Assembly (NCBI GenBank): GCA_900763965.1
Contig: CAAFMG010000019.1
Span: forward strand, 1 to 6,399
Origin: an uncultured Oscillospiraceae bacterium
GTDB lineage: Bacteria; Bacillota; Clostridia; Oscillospirales; Oscillospiraceae
Direction: 5' to 3'
DNA: 6,399 nucleotides
Positions 1 to 6,225 of the stretch are shown here, piece after piece; the first letter of the stretch is position 1; the number at the start of each line of letters is the position of its first letter. Below the pieces are notes generated by a model that ran no database searches, was not told the DNA's origin, and saw only the letters and a program-made list of their open reading frames with translations. The position numbers were made by a program, and so were the translations under genes.

Positions 1-76
1 CGCATAATTCAGCAAGAGACAGCAGCGAGAGATTTTGTTCCAAGATAAAGTTTGGAAAACGCAGGAATACTTTGTG

Positions 77-191
77 TACCCGCAAGGGGTATGCCGCATC
101 CGTAAGCCAGCTGCGCGGGCAACGGCTGCGCTATACCCGCAGGGGGTATGCCGCATCCGTAAGCTAGCTTACGCTGGCAACGGCTGCGCTA
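77..191. repeat. Two tandem copies of a 57/58-base palindromic intergenic repeat
   Basis: Two near-identical units lie head to tail: 77-133 (57 bases) and 134-191 (58 bases). Both begin TACCCGCA(A/G)GGGGTATGCC, share GCATCCGTAAGC, and end GGCAACGGCTGCGCTA; they differ mainly in the middle (107-117 against 164-175, with one extra base in the second). Each unit contains short inverted repeats: TACCC facing GGGTA at the start, and GCATCCGT facing ACGGCTGC with one mismatch. The second copy has a perfect 16-base palindrome, CGTAAGCTAGCTTACG, at 158-173. This is the look of a REP-like or other dispersed structured repeat, downstream of the lipoprotein gene. The rest of the non-coding left end (1-76 and 192-268) shows no gene, and I see no convincing terminator for the lipoprotein transcript there. 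Confidence 0.85.
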
Positions 192-268
192 TATTTCAAG
201 TTTTTCAAACTGCAATATTGGGACAAAAGATCCGCTGATGTCCGCAGATGCAATTGTGCGGTGTTGCC

Positions 269-2089
269 CTAGTTATTCAGCAGGTATTGTTCCCAGACAA
301 AGATATCCGGGGAATTCTTCAGACCGAAGGCATCCCGGATGCCGGTACACAGCAGCTTCAGCTTGGCTTGCAGGACGGGGGCGGCGAAGAGCTGGGCGTG
401 GCCGTCGGTGGCGGCGTTTTCAAAGATCCTGGCCCGATCCTCCTTGGCAAAGCTCATGGAGTAGGTGTCTACAAAATATGCCTCTCCCGGGGTCAGCCAG
501 GCACTGCCGTCTCGGTTCCGGTTGGCAAGATAATCGTTGTCATACTGGAAATCCGGGGGATTCAGGGTATCCCAGCGGTCATAGGCTGTGCTGGAGGTGA
601 GCACCACCGTGTCAATCAGGTGGAACAGCTCATGGTACAGAGCGGTGCGGGTGTCCTGGTCGGCGCACAGGATGATGTAGGCATCAGTTCCCTCCCGGAA
701 TTGCAGCCCATTGACGGCGGACAGACTGCCGGAGGCTGGGGTTCCGGCGGCACTGCGGACGATGCAGATCCGCAGTGCCGTGAGCTTCTGGGTGAGCTTG
801 GCAAGAAACCCTTCCGGAAAGCTGCCAAGGGCCTGATCCAGCTGTTCCAGCTCCCGGCGAAGCACCGGGGTCTGATATTCATATTCCAGAGTATAGTCCC
901 AGGGCTTCTGGGCTACGGCATCCCGATAGATCCGCACCTCAATGCCGTATTTTTCTCCCAGCTCCTGGGCATAAACCGAGCAGGCCGCCAGACCGTCATA
1001 GTCCGGCTCCTTCCGGGTGAACTGGGGACTGGTATAAATGGCATCGTCCGTCACCTGGGATGCAGCAGGATCCCAGGAAAGCAGGGTGGGAACATCCTCC
1101 TGGGTGCACATCAGCCATATCCTGCCGTCTGTTCCCACACCGGCAGTGCAAAGCTGGGAATTCTCCGGCACAGTGACAGAGGCGGTGCGCCGCCCGGTCT
1201 CCAGATCGTAGCAGTCAAGGCGCAGGCCGCCCTCCCAGGCTCCGGCAGTCAGTGCCTGAAAACGGCTGCCCAGCAGAGTGGCCGAGCCCCAGGTTTTGGG
1301 CTGGAGCTGCATGACGGCACCATCGGCCCTGCCAAACAGCAGGGTATTTCCGCTGCTCTGGGCCATGCAGACCAGGTAGGCATCTCCGGCAGTCATGGGA
1401 GAAACCGCTCCATCGCAGGATTGGAGCAGCTGGCCGGTTTTGGCGGACAGGAACAGGGTGCGCTGGAGCCCTTCTGCATCGGTGATGCTGACTTGCAGTA
1501 CCGAGTCCTCCAGAAGCAGGCCGGAAAGGGTCTGCTCCGGGTAGGCCCCTTCCTTTACGATCCGGTGAATACCGGAGGAAAGGTCGAAGGCCCGAATGGC
1601 ATCGGCGGTGCAGTAGTAGAGGGTGCGAAGGTCCTGGGAAAGCAGGGGCACCCCTTGAAGCCCATCGGGTTTGGGGATCCGCCCCTTTTGGGCGAGCTGG
1701 GCATCCAGAACCAGGGTCTGCCCAGATGCAGGGTCATAGAAGGATAGTCCGTCCTCCCAGATGCGCAGGGTGCTGTCTGTGGGAAGCAGGAGAAAGTCAG
1801 CCTCCCACCGGGCAGTTTCGGACATGGTTTCCGGATCCACCAGGGTCAGGGTGGTGGTTTGGCTGCCCCGAAATACCAGCAGGTTCTGCCCCATAGGCAG
1901 CACCCCGGTGGTATCCTCCGGCAGATGCCAGCGCCGCACAGCACCGTCTGCGCCGATGGCAGATATGGTATCCGGAGCCTGGGCAGAAAGGGAAGCGGAT
2001 TCGACCTGTGCTTCCGGAATGGGACTCTGGGCGGCACAGCCGCACAGAAGCAGCAGGCACAGCGCCAGGGGGAAAAGGGGTTTCATCAT
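269..2089 (-). CDS. Lipoprotein with propeller-like domain and C-terminal putative zinc metallopeptidase domain
   Basis: A 606-residue exported protein. Residues 1-18 form a lipoprotein signal peptide: Lys3, a hydrophobic stretch, and a lipobox L-C-G-C with Cys18 as the lipidation site, so it should sit on the outer face of the cytoplasmic membrane. Residues about 45-350 contain repeated short beta-rich segments with D-x-x-T/S-G turns (such as DPASGQ, DLSSGI, DLETGR), typical of PQQ/WD40-like propeller folds. Residues about 365-600 form a second domain with HELFH at 486-490, an HExxH zinc site preceded by a hydrophobic strand (YIILCA). A downstream KED with Glu550 is the plausible third zinc ligand, by analogy with other gluzincin-type lipoproteins. 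The start at 2089 is chosen because AAGGAG lies 6 bases upstream; a second ATG at 2086 would also work. The start overlaps the stop of the upstream small gene by one base (TAATG), implying coupling. Substrate and role are unknown; peptidase activity is inferred from the motif only. Confidence 0.85.
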   Translation of the reverse strand: MMKPLFPLALCLLLLCGCAAQSPIPEAQVESASLSAQAPDTISAIGADGAVRRWHLPEDTTGVLPMGQNLLVFRGSQTTTLTLVDPETMSETARWEADFLLLPTDSTLRIWEDGLSFYDPASGQTLVLDAQLAQKGRIPKPDGLQGVPLLSQDLRTLYYCTADAIRAFDLSSGIHRIVKEGAYPEQTLSGLLLEDSVLQVSITDAEGLQRTLFLSAKTGQLLQSCDGAVSPMTAGDAYLVCMAQSSGNTLLFGRADGAVMQLQPKTWGSATLLGSRFQALTAGAWEGGLRLDCYDLETGRRTASVTVPENSQLCTAGVGTDGRIWLMCTQEDVPTLLSWDPAASQVTDDAIYTSPQFTRKEPDYDGLAACSVYAQELGEKYGIEVRIYRDAVAQKPWDYTLEYEYQTPVLRRELEQLDQALGSFPEGFLAKLTQKLTALRICIVRSAAGTPASGSLSAVNGLQFREGTDAYIILCADQDTRTALYHELFHLIDTVVLTSSTAYDRWDTLNPPDFQYDNDYLANRNRDGSAWLTPGEAYFVDTYSMSFAKEDRARIFENAATDGHAQLFAAPVLQAKLKLLCTGIRDAFGLKNSPDIFVWEQYLLNN

Positions 2090-2265
2090 TATTGTCTCCT
2101 TGCCAGGGTATAGTCATCGCCCTGCCGGTAGTAGGGGCAGTGCTGGGATGGGGAACAGAAGATGCGGTAGAACTCATCCTCGTCCAGATCCATCATGCAG
2201 TAATATTCATCATATTCCTCATCATAATCATAATACCAGCAGGATTCACATTCTGTCGAATTCAT
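2089..2265 (-). CDS. DUF6472-like small acidic cysteine protein
   Basis: A 58-residue protein rich in Asp, Glu and Tyr, with cysteines at 6, 9, 23, 37 and 43. The pattern CxxC-x13-C followed by CPYYR near the end, with a YDEEYDEYYC core and a LDEDE segment, resembles the small family annotated as DUF6472 in Clostridia; this is recognition from memory, not a search. Cys6, Cys9, Cys23 and Cys43 could bind one zinc ion or an iron-sulfur cluster (inference). There is no signal peptide or membrane segment, so it is probably cytoplasmic. The start at 2265 is preferred over an upstream in-frame ATG at 2301 because GGGAGGA lies 5 bases before it, and the earlier start would add 12 unrelated residues inside the yfcE gene. 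Only one base separates it from the yfcE stop (TGA-C-ATG), and its own stop overlaps the lipoprotein start. Function unknown. Confidence 0.8.
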   Translation of the reverse strand: MNSTECESCWYYDYDEEYDEYYCMMDLDEDEFYRIFCSPSQHCPYYRQGDDYTLARRQ

Positions 2266-2266
2266 G

Positions 2267-2782
2267 TCAATCCTCCCAAATATGAAAAGAAAATTCCCCA
2301 TCCCGGTAAATCAGACAGCTGTGACTGCCGTCCTTGGGAATGGCCACACTGCCGGGGTTCAGGCAGCGGATGCCGCCGCGGATCTCATCCAGCTTCACAT
2401 GGGTATGACCGGAGAGGAACACGCTTCCCTGGGGCAGGGGCGGCAGATTGTCGGGGCTGTTGTGGTGGCCGTGGGTCAGATACAGGGTCTTGCCGTCGAT
2501 CAGCAGCTGGGAGAACTGGGCCATGCAGGGGAAGGGCAGCACCATCTGATCCACCTCTGCCTCGCAGTTGCCCCGAACGGCCAGAATCCGCTGGGCGTAG
2601 CGGCTGAGAATGGGAATGACCTCCTTGGGGGCATAGTCCCGGGGCAGATCGTTCCGGGGGCCGTGGTAGAGCAGATCGCCCAAGAGGATCAGCTTGTCCG
2701 GCTGCTCCTGCTCCATCAGCTGTTCCAGTTTCCGGCACCAGTAGGCGCTGCCGTGAATGTCCGATGCAATGATCAATTTCAT
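2267..2782 (-). CDS. yfcE: YfcE/MJ0936-type metallophosphoesterase
   Basis: A 171-residue cytoplasmic metal-dependent phosphodiesterase. The calcineurin-like motifs appear in order: SDIHG with Asp8 and His10, LLGDLLYHGP with Asp36, VRGNCE with Asn72, THGHH around His104, and SGHTHV with His126 and His128. These form the usual two-metal centre of the family. E. coli YfcE (about 184 residues) hydrolyses model phosphodiesters and its physiological substrate is not established; the same caution applies here. The motif set is complete and the length normal, so the enzyme should be active. The start at 2782 has GGAGG 7 bases upstream. The gene follows a terminator-like hairpin after the DUF1643 gene and leads into the small cysteine protein and lipoprotein genes with almost no spacing, so it is the first gene of that trio. 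Confidence 0.92.
   Translation of the reverse strand: MKLIIASDIHGSAYWCRKLEQLMEQEQPDKLILLGDLLYHGPRNDLPRDYAPKEVIPILSRYAQRILAVRGNCEAEVDQMVLPFPCMAQFSQLLIDGKTLYLTHGHHNSPDNLPPLPQGSVFLSGHTHVKLDEIRGGIRCLNPGSVAIPKDGSHSCLIYRDGEFSFHIWED
2271..2277 (-). promoter_or_regulatory. Ribosome binding site that fixes the start of the 58-residue protein
   Basis: The minus strand reads GGGAGGA, followed by TTGAC and ATG at 2265. The site lies inside the last codons of the yfcE-like gene, so ribosomes finishing that gene are placed next to it. It rules in the 2265 start and argues against the 2301 ATG. Confidence 0.8.
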
Positions 2783-2797
2783 AGTGTTTCCTCCGGG

Positions 2798-2827
2798 AAA
2801 AATGCGGCGAAGGAACCCCCTCCGCCG
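2798..2827 (-). terminator. Rho-independent terminator or attenuator between the DUF1643 and yfcE-like genes
   Basis: On the minus strand CGGCGGAGG (2827-2819) pairs with CCTTCGCCG (2813-2805), giving a 9-base-pair stem with one G-U pair and a GGGTT loop. CATTTTT (2804-2798) follows. It lies 10 bases after the DUF1643 stop. The GGAGG of the yfcE-like gene begins only 3 bases beyond the U-tract, so no promoter fits between them. Either the yfcE promoter lies inside the DUF1643 gene, or read-through past this hairpin feeds the downstream trio. Confidence 0.75.
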
Positions 2828-2836
2828 TTTGTTATG

Positions 2837-3463
2837 TTATTTCGTGCTGGATGATAAGTTTGTTAGATAGTTCTGCACATCAAAGGGTTTCAGCTTTTCA
2901 TCCTTGCGCAGATACAGGGGGTGATGGGGGTGGCCTTTTTTGGTGATGGCTCCGGCGCAGTACCATTGGGCACCGAATTCTTCTCCGGCTTGCAGCATAT
3001 CCCGGACGCAGTCCGGCAGGTAGCGCCGCTTTTCAATGATGGCACCCCAGGCGGCCCACACGGCGGGCTTATCAGAAATGGAGAGCACATGGCGGAAGGC
3101 CTCCAGATTCTCCCGGTGCAGGGCCGGATTGCAATTTTTTTCCATATCGTCAGGGGAGGTGGCCCGCTGGGCGTAGACATTGAACATGATAAAGGAGTCA
3201 AAGCCGTTGCCCAGAGCGATCCGTTCCACGGATTTTAGGGTGTTGTCCAGGGCATCCGGGCGGGCGGTGGAGGGGTTGATCCCCACGCAGATCAGGGGAT
3301 TCTTTCCCCGGGTGCCCAGGATGTAACGGTACTCCGAATAGAAATTGGGAGCATAGAGCCACTTTTCAATGTCGTAATCCGGGCTGGGGGTGTTGGCGGC
3401 TTCAAGGGCCTGCTGAAAGGTAACCAGGGAAAGCTCCGTGGTCAAACCGCTGGGAATGTGCAT
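2837..3463 (-). CDS. DUF1643 domain protein
   Basis: A 208-residue protein with the conserved blocks of the DUF1643 family: CVGINPSTA at 59-67 followed by an Asp/Asn-rich DALDNT segment, FIMFNVYAQRAT at 91-102, VWAAWG at 135-140, and GHPHHPLYLR at 177-186 near the end. No signal peptide or membrane segment is present, so it should be cytoplasmic. The family has no established biochemical function as far as I know; the His- and Asp-rich conserved blocks suggest an enzyme, which is inference. The start at 3463 directly follows the stop of the upstream membrane-protein gene (TAAATG), with GAGGAGG 5 bases upstream inside that gene's last codons, a clear sign of translational coupling. A terminator-like hairpin follows 10 bases after the stop. 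Family assignment is firm on the motifs; the role is open. Confidence 0.88.
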   Translation of the reverse strand: MHIPSGLTTELSLVTFQQALEAANTPSPDYDIEKWLYAPNFYSEYRYILGTRGKNPLICVGINPSTARPDALDNTLKSVERIALGNGFDSFIMFNVYAQRATSPDDMEKNCNPALHRENLEAFRHVLSISDKPAVWAAWGAIIEKRRYLPDCVRDMLQAGEEFGAQWYCAGAITKKGHPHHPLYLRKDEKLKPFDVQNYLTNLSSSTK

Positions 3464-4039
3464 TTATACCTCCTCGTCATGGGGAAACCACCAGCTCTTG
3501 CCGGGGTCGTGAAAATCGCAGTTTTGGGGGATCACATTTTTTTGCAGACACCATCCGGCAAAGGCGGTATCCAGAAACAGAAAGGCACCGTCCATGGAGG
3601 AAGGAACACTGACAGCCGTACCGTCAGTCATGTGCAGCTCCACAATGATCCCGCCGCCCTGCACCTGGTAGAGCCGCTGCTGAAGGATCTCCTCATAGCG
3701 GTAGACCCGATCCTTTTTCAGCAGGGAGGTCACGAGAAAGCTCTCCCCATCGTAGAAAATGCCATGGGTCAGAAAGTAGATGCCCAGGCACAGCCCCATC
3801 AGCAGTACGAAAATACCGCCGAACAGCAGCGCCGGGCTGACATTGGCACCGACACAGATAGCCAGAACGCCCAAAACGCTCAGTCCGATCCCAAAAACGC
3901 CGTAGCGCTTATTGACCCGCACAGCCAGACCGGATTGGTGCTGGACCTTGCTGCGGAAGGATTTGGAAAAAGCTTTGTCTACCAGCCAGCAGGTACAAAA
4001 TACAGCGGCGATAAACAGTGCGATCATCAAAACAGCCAT
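3464..4039 (-). CDS. Membrane protein with three helices and a cytoplasmic PH-like tail
   Basis: A 191-residue protein of unknown function. Hydrophobic segments lie at about 2-20, 46-65 and 68-90, with a basic loop (about 22-45, including SFRSKVQ and RVNKRYG) between the first two. The C-terminal half (about 93-191) is soluble: GIFYDGESFLV, then KKDRVYRYEEI, then IIVELHMTDGTAVSVP. That strand order, with a YRYEEI turn, resembles bacterial PH-like domains of small membrane proteins; this is a weak fold guess. The tail ends in a Trp-rich KSWWFP segment. The start at 4039 has AAAGGAAG 7 bases upstream. It follows the XRE regulator by 32 bases and touches the DUF1643 start, so all three are probably co-transcribed. 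As partner of a membrane-tailed regulator it may serve in envelope sensing, but nothing in the sequence names a ligand. Confidence 0.82.
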   Translation of the reverse strand: MAVLMIALFIAAVFCTCWLVDKAFSKSFRSKVQHQSGLAVRVNKRYGVFGIGLSVLGVLAICVGANVSPALLFGGIFVLLMGLCLGIYFLTHGIFYDGESFLVTSLLKKDRVYRYEEILQQRLYQVQGGGIIVELHMTDGTAVSVPSSMDGAFLFLDTAFAGWCLQKNVIPQNCDFHDPGKSWWFPHDEEV

Positions 4040-4071
4040 GCAAACGCTTCCTTTCTATAGGTGCAGGGATC

Positions 4072-4716
4072 CTAAGCAAGCTCCGGCTCCTCGGTACGGA
4101 ACAGCCGGAACCACAGGAAAACCGCGATCTCCCCGGGGATCCCCAGCAGGAAGATCTTCCACATATTGAAGTTCAGAAACACCAGGAAGGTGGTGTAAAG
4201 GCTGATGAGGGTGCCCCATACGATGATGGAGACCAGAATCCGGTTCCAGCGGTAATCCCGCCAGGCCGAACGCAGGCTAAGCAGCACAACGGCATTGACC
4301 GGAACAGCATAAAAGAAGGCGATCCAGCTGTCAGGCAGGTCAAAAGAGGAGATAAACACAAAGACCAGCAGGGCAACAAACCAAACCAGGGTGGAGGACA
4401 AGCCCAGGATCACATTCTTGTTGGCCTTGCGCTTGAGGGCCTTTTCGGAAACCTGGGTCATGGCCTTTTCCAGCTTGCCGGGGTTTCCTGGCAGGGCGTT
4501 GGGATCCTCCAGAAGCTGGTTGACAGGGATCTCAAACAGGTCTGCCAGCTGCACCAGCGTCAGCACATCGGGCACGGATTCCCCCCGCTCCCATTTGGAA
4601 ACGGCCTTGTCGGAATAATTCAGTTTTTCGGCAAGCTCCAGCTGGGTCATGCCGAGACGCTTACGCTGCAGGGCTATGTTCACGCCGATCTGGCTTTTCA
4701 GGTTTTCAGGATCCAT
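4072..4716 (-). CDS. XRE-family transcriptional regulator with C-terminal membrane domain
   Basis: A 214-residue protein. Residues about 8-70 form a Cro/C1-type helix-turn-helix domain: RKRLGMTQLELAEKL, then the recognition-helix segment SDKAVSKWERG at 35-45, then PDVLTLVQLADLFEIPVNQLL. A linker of about 30 residues (Lys-rich near 83-99) leads to four predicted membrane helices at about 102-122, 129-147, 160-182 and 184-204. It should therefore bind DNA while anchored in the membrane, a layout common among Firmicutes XRE proteins. The start at 4716 has GGAGG 6 bases upstream and a promoter 30 bases further. It is the first gene of the run, followed by the membrane protein and DUF1643 gene; autoregulation is likely since an 11-base direct repeat covers its own -10 box. 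The regulated genes beyond its own operon, and the signal, cannot be read from the sequence. Confidence 0.9.
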   Translation of the reverse strand: MDPENLKSQIGVNIALQRKRLGMTQLELAEKLNYSDKAVSKWERGESVPDVLTLVQLADLFEIPVNQLLEDPNALPGNPGKLEKAMTQVSEKALKRKANKNVILGLSSTLVWFVALLVFVFISSFDLPDSWIAFFYAVPVNAVVLLSLRSAWRDYRWNRILVSIIVWGTLISLYTTFLVFLNFNMWKIFLLGIPGEIAVFLWFRLFRTEEPELA

Positions 4717-4732
4717 GATTTTCCTCCGCTTG

Positions 4733-4754
4733 TCATATTACCATCAGTTTACCA
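4733..4754 (-). promoter_or_regulatory. 11-base tandem direct repeat over the XRE promoter, candidate operator
   Basis: On the minus strand TGGTAAACTGA (4754-4744) is followed directly by TGGTAATATGA (4743-4733), 9 of 11 bases identical. The period is about one helical turn, so two protein units would sit on the same DNA face. The first copy covers the -10 box and the second covers the expected transcription start. A direct repeat rather than a dyad is less usual for XRE proteins. Binding is inference. Confidence 0.4.
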
Positions 4755-4774
4755 CAAAAACCAGGGCAATGCAA
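4746..4774 (-). promoter_or_regulatory. Sigma-A-type promoter of the XRE operon
   Basis: On the minus strand TTGCAT (4774-4769) and TAAACT (4751-4746) are separated by 17 bases, and TGG precedes the -10 box, giving an extended -10 (TGnTAAACT). Transcription should start near 4739, about 23 bases before the start codon's ribosome site and codon. The -35 box touches the U-tract of the upstream antiporter terminator. A second AT-rich hexamer TAATAT (4740-4735) has no good -35 partner. Confidence 0.6.
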
Positions 4775-4809
4775 CAAAAAATGTACCGCTTCCGGAAGAA
4801 AGCGGTACA
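4775..4809 (-). terminator. Rho-independent terminator of the antiporter gene
   Basis: On the minus strand TGTACCGCTT (4809-4800) pairs perfectly with AAGCGGTACA (4791-4782) around an 8-base loop, followed by TTTTTTG (4781-4775 region). It begins 5 bases after the antiporter stop codon. The plus-strand side has no U-tract, so it acts in the antiporter direction only. Confidence 0.9.
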
Positions 4810-4814
4810 AATGA

Positions 4815-6095
4815 TTATTGGAGGACTATTTCGGACTGGGGGGTATTGGGGGTGCGGGCGCTGGTCTTGCCCTCAGGGTCGATCTCACCGGCCAGAAGCA
4901 GGGAACGCTTGGTCAGGGCTGGGCCTACCAGCTCGAATACCAGAACGCTGAACAGCACCACATTGCGCACCAGACTGCCGTCACTGAGCAGGGCCGCCGT
5001 CTGGGCCATACCCAGAGCCACACCGGCCTGGGGCAGCAGGGTGATGCCCAGATGCCGGGTGATGTTGGGGCTGCAATCCGTCACCGTGCAGCTTAAGTAT
5101 GCACCGGAGATCTTGCCAAGGGATCGGGAGAGAATAAAGGCAAAGCCGATGGCCAGAGCCAGAGGATTGGTCAGGATCTTCAGATCCAGCTCGGCACCGC
5201 TGATCACGAAGAAGAGCACATTCACCGGCGTGGTCCACTTTTCCACACGCTCCATCAGCTCCTGGGAGAAGTCGCAGATGTTGCAGAACACAGTGCCGGT
5301 CATCATGCACACCAGCAGCAGGGAGAAGCTGCAATGGATGCCGCCCACCTGGAATTCCAGCATGGACAGGCCCACCGTCAGCAGGACAAAGGCAACGGAG
5401 ATGGTCATACGCTTGCTGCGGGAGTGGAAGAACCGCTCCACATAGGTCAGCAGCAGCCCTGTCAGGGAGCCAAGACCGATGGACAAAACGATCTCCAAAA
5501 TGGGCTCCACCACCACGCCGGTGATGCTCACAGCGCCGTTTTGCAGGGCCTGGGCAATGCCGAAGGAGATGGAAAAGAGCAGCAGGCCCACGGCATCGTC
5601 AATGGCGACCACCAGCAGCAGAAGCCGGGTCAGGGGGCCGTCAGCCTTGTACTGGCGGATGACCATGACGGTGGCGGCAGGAGCGGTGGCGGCGGCGATG
5701 GCACCCAGGGTAATGGCTGCGCTGACAGACAGCAGTTCCGGGAACAGCAGGTGCAGACAGATGAGACAGGCATCCACCAACAGGGTGGTGATGACCGCCT
5801 GGACGATACCGATGAAGATGGCCTTGGAGCCGTAGGTTTTCAGCTGGCTCAGCCGGAATTCATTGCCCATGGAGAAGGCGATGAAGCCCAGAGCGGTTTG
5901 GGTCAGGATCCCCAGGGACTGGGCATCCTGAAATCCCACGCCGGGGATGTTCAGCCGGCCGATGCAGTAGGGGCCCAGAACCAGACCGGCCAGAAGATAG
6001 GCCGTCACAGCAGGCAGATGTATTTTCTTTGTCAGGCGGGACATCATAAGGCCGCCGATAAGGGCCAGGGCCAGGCAAATCAGTTGTGCTTCCAT
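4815..6095 (-). CDS. CPA2-family cation/proton antiporter (Kef/Nap-like), no RCK domain
   Basis: A 426-residue polytopic membrane protein of the Na+/H+ exchanger family (CPA2 branch), with about 12-13 hydrophobic segments. Hallmarks: LPAVTAYLLAGLVLGP at 28-42, the unwound-helix segment AAATAPAAT at 134-142, AIDDAVG with Asp166-Asp167 in the ion-binding helix, SRSLGK with Arg324 and Lys328, and LPQAGVALG at 354-362. A paired Asp-Asp is the pattern seen in electrogenic members such as NapA and NhaA, whereas KefB/KefC carry Gln-Asp; so Na+/H+ exchange is a reasonable inference, but the ion is unproven. The polar tail after 395 is short and has no TrkA-N/RCK domain, unlike the roughly 600-residue Kef channels. 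An in-frame ATG at 6179 would add 28 residues, but it lies upstream of the promoter; GAGGA 5 bases before 6095 supports the shorter start, which also begins the first helix directly. It is a single-gene unit with its own promoter and terminator. Confidence 0.92.
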   Translation of the reverse strand: MEAQLICLALALIGGLMMSRLTKKIHLPAVTAYLLAGLVLGPYCIGRLNIPGVGFQDAQSLGILTQTALGFIAFSMGNEFRLSQLKTYGSKAIFIGIVQAVITTLLVDACLICLHLLFPELLSVSAAITLGAIAAATAPAATVMVIRQYKADGPLTRLLLLVVAIDDAVGLLLFSISFGIAQALQNGAVSITGVVVEPILEIVLSIGLGSLTGLLLTYVERFFHSRSKRMTISVAFVLLTVGLSMLEFQVGGIHCSFSLLLVCMMTGTVFCNICDFSQELMERVEKWTTPVNVLFFVISGAELDLKILTNPLALAIGFAFILSRSLGKISGAYLSCTVTDCSPNITRHLGITLLPQAGVALGMAQTAALLSDGSLVRNVVLFSVLVFELVGPALTKRSLLLAGEIDPEGKTSARTPNTPQSEIVLQ

Positions 6096-6100
6096 AAAAA

Positions 6101-6105
6101 TCCTC
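6101..6105 (-). promoter_or_regulatory. Ribosome binding site that fixes the antiporter start
   Basis: The minus strand reads GAGGA, then TTTTT and ATG at 6095. Two other in-frame ATG codons at 6107 and 6119 lack a comparable site upstream. Confidence 0.7.
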
Positions 6106-6134
6106 ATTTCGTGGTTCATTTTTTTATGCACGCA

Positions 6135-6163
6135 ATCATACCACCGGCGAAAGGGGATTTCAA
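6135..6163 (-). promoter_or_regulatory. Strong sigma-A-type promoter of the antiporter gene
   Basis: On the minus strand TTGAAA (6163-6158) and TATGAT (6140-6135) are separated by 17 bases, with TGG just before the -10 box (extended -10). Five of six bases match the consensus at the -10 box and four of six at the -35 box. Transcription should start near 6128, giving a leader of about 33 bases, too short for a riboswitch. Confidence 0.8.
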
Positions 6164-6225
6164 GGGGAATTCTGAACAAATATTATTGAAAAAGATACAT
6201 CTTTTTATCCACGGTAGAGAGGAAA

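Noticed and set aside
77..191. CRISPR array
   Set aside because: Only two units, contiguous without spacers, with a 57-base period; no cas genes nearby.
192..215. Possible terminator for the lipoprotein gene (AGTTTGAAAAACT on the minus strand)
   Set aside because: The stem is only about 5 A-T-rich base pairs with no clean U-tract, and it lies more than 50 bases after the stop.
35..238. Small plus-strand protein of 67 residues over the repeats
   Set aside because: It is made by translating the two repeat copies (PQGVCRIRK twice) and has no ribosome binding site.
231..250. Tandem 10-base repeat TCCGCTGATG/TCCGCAGATG
   Set aside because: Only two short copies with one mismatch; easily expected by chance and not linked to a promoter.
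248..1747. A 499-codon open frame on the plus strand opposite the lipoprotein gene
   Set aside because: It is Gly/Gln-rich, has no recognisable domain and no ribosome site, and lies wholly antisense to a gene with signal peptide and zinc motif. It is a GC-driven shadow.
6096..6134. Riboswitch or structured leader before the antiporter, as found for some ion transporters
   Set aside because: The predicted leader is only about 33 bases with no notable pairing.
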